Positions 14,523 through 20,783 of a stretch of 20,783 nucleotides of DNA are shown piece by piece. The notes under the pieces were generated by a model. The model searched no databases. It was given only the letters and a program-made list of their open reading frames with translations, and was not told where the DNA came from. Origin of the DNA: CAZTAK01 sp964611585 (GTDB taxonomy: Bacteria > Pseudomonadota > Alphaproteobacteria > SHVP01); the NCBI GenBank assembly GCA_964611585.1, contig CAZTAK010000049.1, forward strand, positions 1-20,783, read 5' to 3'. Every line of letters starts with the position of its first letter. Positions within the stretch are counted from its first letter, which is position 1. The position numbers were made by a program, and so were the translations under genes.

Positions 14523-14700
14523 ATTCGTGCGCGGGCGGAAACCAGATGGATCCCGAGCATGCCGCTCGGTTATTCGAATTGACTCGCGCCCGCAAACGGC
14601 TACATCATTCGTACCGGAATACCGCCGCGGCCTTGCATAAGACCGATCAGAGGGTAGATCTTACTTAGATCAAGGGAGTGATGCACCAGACGTACGATCT

Positions 14701-14721
14701 ATTCGTCTTTCGAAGACGAAT
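14701..14721. promoter_or_regulatory. Perfect 9-bp inverted repeat directly upstream of ipdC
   Basis: ATTCGTCTT (14701-14709) and AAGACGAAT (14713-14721) form a perfect inverted repeat with a 3-base centre. It ends one base before the AAGGG ribosome-binding site (14722-14726) of ipdC. As RNA it would make a tight hairpin next to that site; as DNA it could be an operator. Inverted repeats in the ipdC upstream region have been linked to auxin-responsive control in Azospirillum. Whether this one is equivalent is unknown. Confidence 0.5.
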
Positions 14722-14735
14722 AAGGGTCTAACGCC

Positions 14736-16373
14736 ATGCAGCTCGGTCATGCCCTGCTTACGGCGCTGAAAGACCACGGCGCCAATGCCATATTCGGCAT
14801 CCCGGGTGACTTCGCACTCCCGTTTTTCAAGGTGATCGAGGAAGGCGGCATCCTGCCGCTTTATACGCTGTCTCACGAACCTGGCGTTGGCTTCGCAGCC
14901 GATGCAGCGGCCCGGATCAACTGTTCGCTGGGTGTGGCGGCCGTCACGTACGGCGCTGGCGCCTTGAACATAGTAAACGCCATAACGGGCGCCTACGCCG
15001 AGCGCTCACCGGTCGTGGTGATCTCCGGTGCGCCCAGCACGGCGGATCAAGCAAGCGGCCTGTTGCTGCATCACCAAGCCAAAACACTGGAATCCCAATT
15101 CAGGGTGTTTCGAGAAATCACCTGCGATCAGGCGCGGCTCGACGATCCGGAACGCGCACCTGAGGACATCTCTCGCGTATTGCGCAATGCGCTCGATCAA
15201 TCCTTGCCCGTATACCTCGAACTGCCCCGCGACAAGGTAACGACCGAATGCGGGGCGGTCGCGAAGGCCCCGCCCGGTCCGGCGGTCCCAGCGGATGCGC
15301 TGGCCGAATGTGCCACCGAGGTCCTGGCCTGCATTGCGACAGCGCGCACGCCGGCTCTGATGGCCGGGGTCGAAATTCGTCGCTACGGCATTGAGGACAA
15401 AGTGGCTGAACTCGCAGCTCGCCTCGGCCTGCCCATTGTGACCAGTTTCATGGGCCGTGGCCTGTTCGCCGATTCGAACGCACATCTGGTCGGTACCTAT
15501 CTCGGCGTGGCAGGCCAGCCCGAAATCACTGATCTGATCGAACGGTCTGATGGACTATTGCTGTTGGGCGTGATTCTGTCCGACACCAACTTCGGTGTCT
15601 CGCGCCGCCAGATAGACCTGCGCCATGCGATCCAGGCGACCGGTTGCCAGGTGCAGATCGGCTATCACGTTTACCCGGACATCCCATTGGAAGCGCTGGT
15701 CGATGCCATGCTCGCGCGGGTACCCGACGCCGTGGCAATCAAGACGAGTGAGACGGTGGCAGCCGAGTATCCGGCTGGGCTTGTTGCCGATGGAGCGCCG
15801 ATCACGCCAACCGATATCGCATGCGCGGTCAACGACATGATGGGCGCGCAAGGGCCGATGCCGATCGCGGCTGATATGGGCGACTGCCTGTTCACCGCGA
15901 TGGATATCGAGCACGCGCAGCTTGCTGCACCAGGTTATTACGCCGGCATGGGATTCGGCGTCCCGGGCGGGCTGGGCATTCAGGCCGAGACGGGACTGCG
16001 ACCGTTGATCTTGGTTGGTGACGGCGCCTTTCAAATGACCGGCTGGGAGATCGGCAATTGCCGCCGCTACGGCTGGGACCCGATCGTCATGGTGTTCAAC
16101 AACAAGAGCTGGGAGATGTTGCGCGCGTTCCAGCCGGAGTCCCGGTTCAACGACCTAGACGACTGGCACTTCGCCGAGATGGCCGAACCGCTCGGCGGTA
16201 TCGGCGAGCGAGTGACGACCCGGGCCGAGCTCAGAAGCGCGCTCGACCGGGCGGTGGTCACGCGCGGTCAATTCTATCTGATCGAGATCATGCTGGAGCG
16301 CGGGGCCTTGTCGAACACCCTCACCCGCTTCGTCACCGGACTGAAACGCGGCCTGGGGAACTCAGCGGATTGA
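14736..16373 (+). CDS. ipdC: Indolepyruvate/phenylpyruvate decarboxylase (TPP-dependent)
   Basis: This enzyme decarboxylates indole-3-pyruvate or phenylpyruvate to the aldehyde, the key step of the indole-pyruvate route to indole-3-acetic acid or phenylacetate. The 545-residue protein has the same length as Azospirillum IpdC/PPDC and nearly the same opening: GIPGDFALPFFKV (21-33), LSHEPGVGFAADAAAR with the TPP-activating Glu48, and AAVTYGAGALNIVNAI. The C-terminal TPP/Mg domain has GDG at 428-430 and an Asn-Asn pair in VMVFNNKSWEML, together the standard ThDP motif. The middle domain (about 190-330) is intact. AAGGG 9 bases before the ATG supports the start. No tryptophan aminotransferase or aldehyde dehydrogenase gene is nearby, so the pathway must be completed elsewhere. 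Which aryl pyruvate is preferred cannot be decided from sequence. Confidence 0.9.
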   Translation: MQLGHALLTALKDHGANAIFGIPGDFALPFFKVIEEGGILPLYTLSHEPGVGFAADAAARINCSLGVAAVTYGAGALNIVNAITGAYAERSPVVVISGAPSTADQASGLLLHHQAKTLESQFRVFREITCDQARLDDPERAPEDISRVLRNALDQSLPVYLELPRDKVTTECGAVAKAPPGPAVPADALAECATEVLACIATARTPALMAGVEIRRYGIEDKVAELAARLGLPIVTSFMGRGLFADSNAHLVGTYLGVAGQPEITDLIERSDGLLLLGVILSDTNFGVSRRQIDLRHAIQATGCQVQIGYHVYPDIPLEALVDAMLARVPDAVAIKTSETVAAEYPAGLVADGAPITPTDIACAVNDMMGAQGPMPIAADMGDCLFTAMDIEHAQLAAPGYYAGMGFGVPGGLGIQAETGLRPLILVGDGAFQMTGWEIGNCRRYGWDPIVMVFNNKSWEMLRAFQPESRFNDLDDWHFAEMAEPLGGIGERVTTRAELRSALDRAVVTRGQFYLIEIMLERGALSNTLTRFVTGLKRGLGNSAD

Positions 16374-16393
16374 CCCATGCACCAATCTTCTGC

Positions 16394-16411
16394 TTCACCA
16401 GGAATGGTGAA
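16394..16411 (+). terminator. Small hairpin after ipdC, weak terminator candidate
   Basis: TTCACC (16394-16399) and GGTGAA (16406-16411) form a perfect 6-bp stem with a 6-base loop, about 20 bases after the ipdC stop. It is only half GC and has no T-run, so intrinsic termination is doubtful. Confidence 0.25.
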
Positions 16412-16506
16412 CCCGGACGGCCTTTCGGGGTCAGGCTAGTTGCCCAGGTGAACGCTTAACCCTGAATTTCGGTATGCCTGATGCCCGTAGACCTCATCGC
16501 CCGTAG

Positions 16507-16576
16507 GTCGCCATTGGGTCAAAAGCGGACGCCAAGCACGCCCACACTGGAGGTCCGCTTTCAGCCATAAGCGGAC
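16507..16576. repeat. 70-bp double-hairpin interspersed repeat, copy A
   Basis: Module 2 (16553-16576) has perfect arms GTCCGCTT and AAGCGGAC around the loop TCAGCCAT, extendable to 9 bp with one flanking G-C pair. Module 1 (16507-16530) is degenerate on its left arm but keeps AAGCGGAC on the right. The spacer is 22 bases, as in the other copies. It continues without a break into a segment shared with 18835-18936. Confidence 0.8.
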
Positions 16577-16630
16577 CCCGGCAGTCGGAGCAATTCGGCG
16601 GATAGTGCCGAGAGCGCCCGATGAATCGAA

Positions 16631-16678
16631 TCAGATCAGCCGCCCCACCCGCTCGCCGTCGAAGATCGCGTCCGCCAT
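16631..16678 (-). pseudogene. Truncated 3' tail of a flavoprotein oxidoreductase gene
   Basis: Read on the minus strand, this gives MADAIFDGERVGRLI and a TGA, identical to the last 15 residues of the oxidoreductase at 18889-20783. The bases upstream (above 16689) no longer resemble that gene, so only the tail remains. It is either a partial copy or what is left of a second, deleted oxidoreductase gene. Confidence 0.8.
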
Positions 16679-16758
16679 GGCGCGGCGCCCCTTCGAGGGC
16701 GAGCCTTCAGGGAATCGCCCGGAACCCCGGGGCGCGACCTGATGGTCGCAAATCCGCG

Positions 16759-16786
16759 TTCAATCGCCGCCGAACCCGACTAGAAT
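16759..16786 (+). promoter_or_regulatory. Candidate promoter of the bicupin gene pair
   Basis: TAGAAT (16781-16786) matches the -10 consensus at five of six positions. TTCAAT (16759-16764), 16 bases upstream, is a weak -35 box. Initiation would fall about 50 bases before the ATG at 16842. The call rests mainly on the -10 box. Confidence 0.3.
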
Positions 16787-16841
16787 ATGAATTGAAGCTG
16801 CCGCCGTACTGCGGCCAAGCGGCGCATTAGGGGAGGGAACC

Positions 16842-17672
16842 ATGGGTCGACCGCACATCGAGTTTATCCAGGCACAGGCTCTACCCTGGCGAGAGGGGCT
16901 TTACGCGTCCTGCCGCCCGGGAACCCAAGTCAAGGTGCTCAGCCGCGACGATGAAACCGGGGCTACTTCGGTCCTGATCCGCTACCCCGCCGGCTGGTCG
17001 CGCGCCGACGAAACGCTTCAGGCCGACGAGGAGTTCTACGTCATCGACGGAGAACTCAAGATGAACGGCACGAGCTATCCGCGCGATACCTTTGCCTACC
17101 ATCCGGCCGGCTACCGGCGAAGCGGCTTCAGTTCCGGGAATGGTGCGGTCGTAATCACATTTTTCGAGTCGGACCCGGAAGCGGGGACCGCCCCCGATGA
17201 ACCCGATCAAGCGCGCCTGATCGAAAAACGCGGGCTGTTCGAAGGCGGATGGGACAAGTCAGGAGCTCCACCGGGCGTTCCGCCGGCCGGCTTCAAGAAG
17301 TACCTGCGCGAAGATCCCTACACCAAGGATCAGACCTGGGTGCGGTGCACGATCCCCTTCCATCAGGGCGCCGCGGTCGAGATTCATCCCACGGTCGAGG
17401 AAATGTACCTTCTCGCGGGATCGGCGTGCGGCAACGAGGGTGTCATGCGCCCGGGCGCCTATTTCTGGCGCCCGGCCGGGATCCGCCACGGGCCCTACGG
17501 CACCAACACCGGGACCCTCTATCTGTTCCGTACCAAGGGCGGGGCGCTGAGCACCGATTATGACGAGGCGAATGACAAGCCCTTCGATTGGGACCCGCCC
17601 TACGCACCGGTTCTTCCGGCCGGCATGGAACAATACCGAAAACAGAATCTCGACTGGATTGATAACTACTGA
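16842..17672 (+). CDS. Bicupin (DUF4437/ChrR-like cupin) protein, first copy
   Basis: This 276-residue soluble protein has two cupin domains. The N-terminal one (about 30-110) contains EEFYVIDGELKMNG and DTFAYHPAGYRR. The C-terminal one (about 165-245) contains AAVEIHPTVEEMYLLAGSA, GAYFWRPAGIRHGPYG and TGTLYLFRTKGG. The second domain keeps a plausible metal set (the His and Glu of IHPTVEE and the His of IRHGPYG). The first lacks the usual paired His residues and may be structural. The start ATG has a GGGGAGGG site. It resembles the next gene over its whole length, including the shared beginning RPHIEFIQAQ. Cupins of this type are commonly annotated as DUF4437 or anti-sigma ChrR-like, but no zinc-binding anti-sigma domain is present. 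An enzymatic role, such as a dioxygenase or isomerase, is possible but not shown. Confidence 0.8.
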   Translation: MGRPHIEFIQAQALPWREGLYASCRPGTQVKVLSRDDETGATSVLIRYPAGWSRADETLQADEEFYVIDGELKMNGTSYPRDTFAYHPAGYRRSGFSSGNGAVVITFFESDPEAGTAPDEPDQARLIEKRGLFEGGWDKSGAPPGVPPAGFKKYLREDPYTKDQTWVRCTIPFHQGAAVEIHPTVEEMYLLAGSACGNEGVMRPGAYFWRPAGIRHGPYGTNTGTLYLFRTKGGALSTDYDEANDKPFDWDPPYAPVLPAGMEQYRKQNLDWIDNY

Positions 17673-17722
17673 CCGGACACCGGCGTTTGCGCGTCCGGTC
17701 CGGCGCCGAAGGAGGCCAGATA

Positions 17723-18577
17723 ATGACGCGACCCCATATCGAGTTCATTCAGGCCCAGGTTCTACCATGGCGGCAGGGGCTCTACGGGGGCGCCCGGCCC
17801 GACGTCGAAGTCAAGACGTTGAGCATGGACGACGAAAACGGCGATTCGAGTCTGATTCTCCGCTATCCCCCCGGATGGACGCGTCCGGAACCCGAATGTC
17901 TCTCGGTCGACGAAGAGATCTACATCCTCGATGGCAAGATCGAGATCAACGGTATCGTTTACCGCGAGAACTGCTACGCCTATCTGCCGGCGGGTTACGT
18001 TCGGCGCAACGCCGCGGCACCGGGCGGCGCCGTAGCGCTTACCTTTTTCACCGGCGAACCGCGAACTGAAACGGCGGACCCGGCGCGCGAAAGTTTCGAC
18101 GAAAGTCTTCTCGTGCAGTTCAGGGATATTCTGGAGATGCCTTGGGAAACGGTGGGCATTGATTCGAACCTCGACTACTTGCGACCGGGAAAGAAGTACC
18201 TGTGGACCCACCCGCGCACCGGGGAAAAGACCAATCTGTTTTGCTACATGCCCCACAGCCACCCCGAGGGCTGGAAGGGAATCAAGGAAACCCACCCCGT
18301 GGTGGAGGAGTGTTTCGTGCTGACCGGGCAGATTACGGGCCATGTCGGCCAGCGCCGCACCGGCGCCTACTACTGGCGGCCACCGGGGATTCAACACGGG
18401 CCCTTTGGATCGCTGACCGGCGCCGTCGCCCTTTTTCGCATCCGCGGAGGCCCTCTCGTCAACCTGTGGTCCGAAGACGAGGTGCCCTTTGCCTTCGACC
18501 CGGGCCACAATCCCGTGCTGCCGCCGGGATTGCGCGAGCTCGGCATGAAGGAATGGCAGGGGATTGAACGGTATTAG
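17723..18577 (+). CDS. Bicupin (DUF4437/ChrR-like cupin) protein, second copy
   Basis: This 284-residue paralogue of the preceding gene starts 50 bases after it, so the two are probably cotranscribed. The N-terminal cupin has VDEEIYILDGKIEINGIVY and NCYAYLPAGYVRR. The C-terminal cupin has KETHPVVEECFVLTGQI, GAYYWRPPGIQHGPFG and TGAVALFRIRGGP. As in the first copy, His and Glu ligands are seen only in the C-terminal domain. The linker between domains is clearly diverged and contains YMPHSHPEGWKG, adding extra His residues not found in the first copy. The frame is open from 17687, but AAGGAGG at 17709-17715 and the MxRPHIEFIQAQ start shared with the paralogue fix the ATG at 17723. The pair may form a heteromer or act on two related substrates. 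Its 3' end converges on the flavoprotein gene. Confidence 0.82.
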   Translation: MTRPHIEFIQAQVLPWRQGLYGGARPDVEVKTLSMDDENGDSSLILRYPPGWTRPEPECLSVDEEIYILDGKIEINGIVYRENCYAYLPAGYVRRNAAAPGGAVALTFFTGEPRTETADPARESFDESLLVQFRDILEMPWETVGIDSNLDYLRPGKKYLWTHPRTGEKTNLFCYMPHSHPEGWKGIKETHPVVEECFVLTGQITGHVGQRRTGAYYWRPPGIQHGPFGSLTGAVALFRIRGGPLVNLWSEDEVPFAFDPGHNPVLPPGLRELGMKEWQGIERY

Positions 18578-18888
18578 CCGTCATTTCCCGGTTGACGTTC
18601 AAACCCATTCCGACCGTTGCCAAATTGCCAAATCGCGCCTTAAGACTGAGGCGCGCGCGATCGTTCCTTTCGGCAACGCCGTGGAGTCGCAGGTAGATCC
18701 GATGGCGGGATAGATGCTCAGCCATGATTCGCAACTGGTGCTCGCACGCTAGAGCGCTTCGAAGGTCGGTTTCGGATCATTGGCGGACGCCGGGCACGCT
18801 CACACTGGAGGTCCGCTTCCAGCCATAAGCGGATCCCGACAGTCGGAGCACCTCGGCGGACGATGCCGAGAGTGCCGGATGGATCGAA
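18578..18888. other. 311-bp convergent intergenic region
   Basis: The region lies between the 3' ends of the second bicupin gene and the flavoprotein gene. Bases 18578-18764 show nothing I can identify. Bases 18765-18834 are repeat copy B, whose hairpins may serve as a bidirectional transcription stop. The remainder belongs to the 172-bp duplication. Confidence 0.6.
18765..18834. repeat. 70-bp double-hairpin interspersed repeat, copy B
   Basis: Module 2 (18811-18834) has arms GTCCGCTT and AAGCGGAT around the loop CCAGCCAT; the end pair is a G-T wobble. Module 1 (18765-18788) keeps the right arm TGGCGGAC and has a degenerate left arm. The 22-base spacer is conserved. It heads the 172-bp segment that is also found at 16507-16678. 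Confidence 0.8.
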
Positions 18889-20783
18889 TCAGATCAGCCG
18901 CCCCACCCGCTCGCCGTCGAAGATCGCGTCCGCCATATTGCGCGGCGCCACGCAGTCACCCACCGTGTGCAGCTCCGGCACGCGCCCCTTGAGTTCGCGA
19001 TAAAGACCGTCATCGGTTTCGTTGCCCATGGCCAAGACCACCGTATCGACGTTTTCGATACGCAAAGCCTCTCCGGTGTAGCGGGTCTCGCACGTTACTG
19101 CGTTCACCTCGATGCCCGTGACGATGGTGTCGGGTGTCACGACGACGCCTTTGGGCAGGATGCGGCGGTAAAGGTGCGGCACGAATCCGATTTCGAGGGT
19201 GCGGCCCACGTGGAGGCCCGGCGTTACCACCTCAACCCGGCGCCCGAGATCGGCCAGATGCTCCGCAGAAAAGATCCCGGCGAAATGCGGGTCTTCGTCG
19301 ATGAGCACGACCCGTTCCCCAATCTCCGCCTCGTTGGAGAATACATCCCACACGGTGACGACGTGGGGCAGTTCGACGCCCGGGAGCCGGGCGACATGGG
19401 GTCGATGGCTGGAGTAGCCGGTGCGGCGCGGCGTTGACCCCGTGGCGATAACCACGGCGTCGGCACCGGCGTCAAGAATATCACCGGAGCTAACAGCGCG
19501 GCCCAATTGCACGTCGACACCGGCGCGGCCGAGCCGGTGCGCGAGCCAGCGCGTCGTTTCGGCGTAGGTCTTGCGGCTCGCGATCCGCGCCGTCATTCGG
19601 TTCTGGCCGCCAAGTTCGCCGTCGCGTTCGTACAGCGTGACCTGGTGGCCGCGTTCTGCCGCCACCCGCGCCGCCGCCATCCCCGCCGGGCCGCCGCCGA
19701 CGACGACGATTCGCCGGGGCGTCGCCGCCAATTTCAGGGTGCCGCTGCCGAGAACGGCCTCGTGACCGACGGCCGGGTTGTGGACGCACCCGACGCCGCG
19801 CCCCTGGATGAGACTCATGATGCACGACTGATTGCCATAGGTGCAGCGGCGGATGTCGTCGAGGTCGCCACGTTGTGCCTTTTTGGGAAGCTCGGGGTCA
19901 GAAATCAACGCCCGCGCCATGCCGACGAGGTCGGCCTGGCCCTTCGCCAGGATGTCCTCCGCGAGTGCGGGGTCGCCAATGCGGCCCACGACACAGACGG
20001 GAAGACTGGGAACCGCCCCCTTGATGCGTTGCGCGGAACCCGCAAACATCGCCGGCGGCGCATTGAGATCGGCGATCCACCCCGGCCAGTCAAGATAGCT
20101 GAGGCCGCTGATGTTGAGGTAATCGACGAGGCCGGCTTTAGCGATGCGGCGCGCTACTTCTTGGGAGTCTTCGAGGGTCAGCCCGCCGGGCACCCCATCC
20201 TCGCCGTTCATACGCACCCCAAGAACAAGACTGGCGCCGTGTTCACCGCGAATGGCCTCGAGAGTTTCGACCATGAAGCGCATGCGGTTCTCGAGGCTGC
20301 CGCCATAGCGGTCGGTCCGCTGATTGGCATGAGGCGACAGGAATTCGCTGAGCAAATATCCCTGCGCGGCAAACAATTCGACGCCATCGAAGCCCGCCTC
20401 GCGCATCGTCCGTGCGCCCTCGGCATAGGCGGCGACGAAGGAGGCGATGTCGCCGGCTTCCATCTCCTTGGGGATCAAAATGGTTTCGGGGCACGGCAGT
20501 GCCGACGGCGCCCACAGCGGCACCCGCGCTGCGAGAGATCCCGGTCCGCCAGCCTGGCGCCCGCCGGCGTTAAGCTGCGAGAAGATGAGTGCGCCCTCGT
20601 CGTGGACACGCTCGGCGAGCCGCGCATACGCAGGCACGAGCGCCGGGTCGTTGCAGACGATCATCCCGCCGAGATCACCGGGCGGCATCAACCCGTTCCA
20701 GTTCAGCGCGCTCCGCCACAGCTCCGGCAACACGTAGTTCGACATGATGACAAGGCCGGCACCACCCTTGGCGCGCTCGACAT
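18889..20783 (-). CDS. Old-yellow-enzyme/2,4-dienoyl-CoA reductase-type flavoprotein (partial)
   Basis: The gene is cut by the right edge. The frame is open through base 20783, and the residues before the first internal ATG read ERAKGGAGLVI, a conserved core strand, so the true start lies outside. About 630 residues are visible. The first half is an FMN-binding TIM barrel with NQRTDRYGGSLENRMRFMVE, GEDGVPGGLT and ADLVGMARALISDPELP. A cysteine cluster follows, CTYGNQSC and then GVGCVHNP, where a 4Fe-4S cluster normally sits. The second half is an FAD/NAD(P)H region with VVVGGGPAGMAAARVAAERG and LIDEDPHFAGIFSAEHLA. Relatives include 2,4-dienoyl-CoA reductase, trimethylamine dehydrogenase, and enzymes that demethylate N-methyl amino acids. 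Two usual residues are changed: the second Fe-S Cys is Gly, and the His of QLxHxGR is Ala (QLNAGGR). The substrate is unknown; reduction of an enone or oxidation of an N-methylated amine are the main options. Confidence 0.88.
   Translation of the reverse strand, partial: VERAKGGAGLVIMSNYVLPELWRSALNWNGLMPPGDLGGMIVCNDPALVPAYARLAERVHDEGALIFSQLNAGGRQAGGPGSLAARVPLWAPSALPCPETILIPKEMEAGDIASFVAAYAEGARTMREAGFDGVELFAAQGYLLSEFLSPHANQRTDRYGGSLENRMRFMVETLEAIRGEHGASLVLGVRMNGEDGVPGGLTLEDSQEVARRIAKAGLVDYLNISGLSYLDWPGWIADLNAPPAMFAGSAQRIKGAVPSLPVCVVGRIGDPALAEDILAKGQADLVGMARALISDPELPKKAQRGDLDDIRRCTYGNQSCIMSLIQGRGVGCVHNPAVGHEAVLGSGTLKLAATPRRIVVVGGGPAGMAAARVAAERGHQVTLYERDGELGGQNRMTARIASRKTYAETTRWLAHRLGRAGVDVQLGRAVSSGDILDAGADAVVIATGSTPRRTGYSSHRPHVARLPGVELPHVVTVWDVFSNEAEIGERVVLIDEDPHFAGIFSAEHLADLGRRVEVVTPGLHVGRTLEIGFVPHLYRRILPKGVVVTPDTIVTGIEVNAVTCETRYTGEALRIENVDTVVLAMGNETDDGLYRELKGRVPELHTVGDCVAPRNMADAIFDGERVGRLI

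Larger units (their letters stand above)
14311..14735. other. 425-bp intergenic region between the RidA gene and ipdC
   Basis: No gene was identified. The middle holds a copy of the 70-bp double-hairpin repeat. A degenerate third module may precede it at 14417-14440, where CGCTT pairs with AAGCG. Nearer ipdC, TTGCAT at 14633 and TAGATC at 14655 make a poor promoter candidate, and a perfect inverted repeat sits at 14701-14721. Open frames at 14344-14640 and 14257-14451 look like chance. Confidence 0.5.
16507..16678. repeat. 172-bp segmental duplication, matching 18765-18936
   Basis: The segment aligns without gaps to 18765-18936. The first 118 bases differ at scattered positions, while the last 54 (16625-16678 and 18883-18936) are identical. 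The identical part covers the final codons and stop of the flavoprotein gene at the right edge. After 16678 the two diverge, apart from a shared GCGGCGCC a few bases on. The duplication therefore includes an interspersed repeat plus a coding tail. Confidence 0.85.
16374..16841. other. 468-bp intergenic region with a duplicated repeat and gene tail
   Basis: No complete gene is present. In order it holds a weak hairpin, a double-hairpin repeat (16507-16576), a truncated copy of the 3' end of the right-edge flavoprotein gene (16631-16678), and an AT-richer stretch with a candidate promoter before the bicupin gene. An open plus frame at 16621-16830 is antisense to the gene tail and is not credible. 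Confidence 0.6.

Noticed and set aside
14344..14668. Plus-strand open frames between the RidA gene and ipdC
   Set aside because: They run through the double-hairpin repeat, have biased composition and lack a ribosome-binding site.
16621..16830. Plus-strand open frame of 69 codons before the first bicupin gene
   Set aside because: It reads antisense through the duplicated flavoprotein tail and has no recognisable protein features.
18161..18170. GATTCGAACC, resembling the T-arm of a minus-strand tRNA
   Set aside because: It lies in frame inside the second bicupin gene, and no acceptor or anticodon stem surrounds it.
14453..18834. Possible CRISPR array from the three spaced repeats
   Set aside because: The copies are about 2 kb apart with whole genes between them. 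They are interspersed hairpin repeats, not a direct-repeat/spacer array.

Overview
The window is GC-rich DNA from what is most likely an alphaproteobacterium of the Rhodospirillales/Azospirillum type. The clearest clue is a 545-residue decarboxylase (14736-16373) that closely resembles the Azospirillum indolepyruvate/phenylpyruvate decarboxylase IpdC. Apart from rlmB at the left edge the content is accessory and metabolic. No rRNA, tRNA or CRISPR array was found.

Layout. 138-962 (+) is rlmB, a 23S rRNA 2'-O-methyltransferase, possibly leaderless. 963-1722 has no intact gene but holds a frameshifted remnant of a small, possibly nuclease-like, protein. From 13306 down to 1723 ten genes lie on the minus strand with mostly short gaps, apparently one long operon. 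In transcription order they are: an Asp/Glu/hydantoin racemase-family enzyme; two spermidine/putrescine-type ABC permeases; a Tat-exported solute-binding protein; the ABC ATPase; then HyuA-like, DUF917, DUF917, HyuA-like, DUF917. DUF917 proteins are named S-methyl-thiohydantoin desulfurase-like in Pfam, and HyuA-like proteins are ATP-dependent hydantoinase/oxoprolinase-family subunits. The inferred job is uptake, racemisation and ATP-driven ring opening or desulfurisation of a hydantoin- or thiohydantoin-like cyclic compound. No HyuB, cyclic-amidase hydantoinase or N-carbamoylase is present, so the DUF917 proteins probably supply the partner activity.

Right half. The 545-bp gap 13307-13851 contains the C-terminal remnant of an IS6-like transposase. 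It is followed on the plus strand by a RidA/YjgF-family protein (13852-14310), ipdC (14736-16373) and two tandem paralogous bicupin proteins (16842-17672 and 17723-18577). The last gene, minus strand and cut by the right edge (18889-20783), is an old-yellow-enzyme/2,4-dienoyl-CoA-reductase-type flavoprotein with a substituted Fe-S cysteine and a substituted active-site His.

Repeats. A 70-bp element made of two hairpin modules occurs three times, same orientation and ungapped, at 14453-14522, 16507-16576 and 18765-18834. The last two belong to a longer 172-bp duplication that carries the final 15 codons and stop of the flavoprotein gene, leaving a truncated gene tail upstream of the first bicupin gene. 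With the transposase remnant, this suggests a rearranged accessory region.
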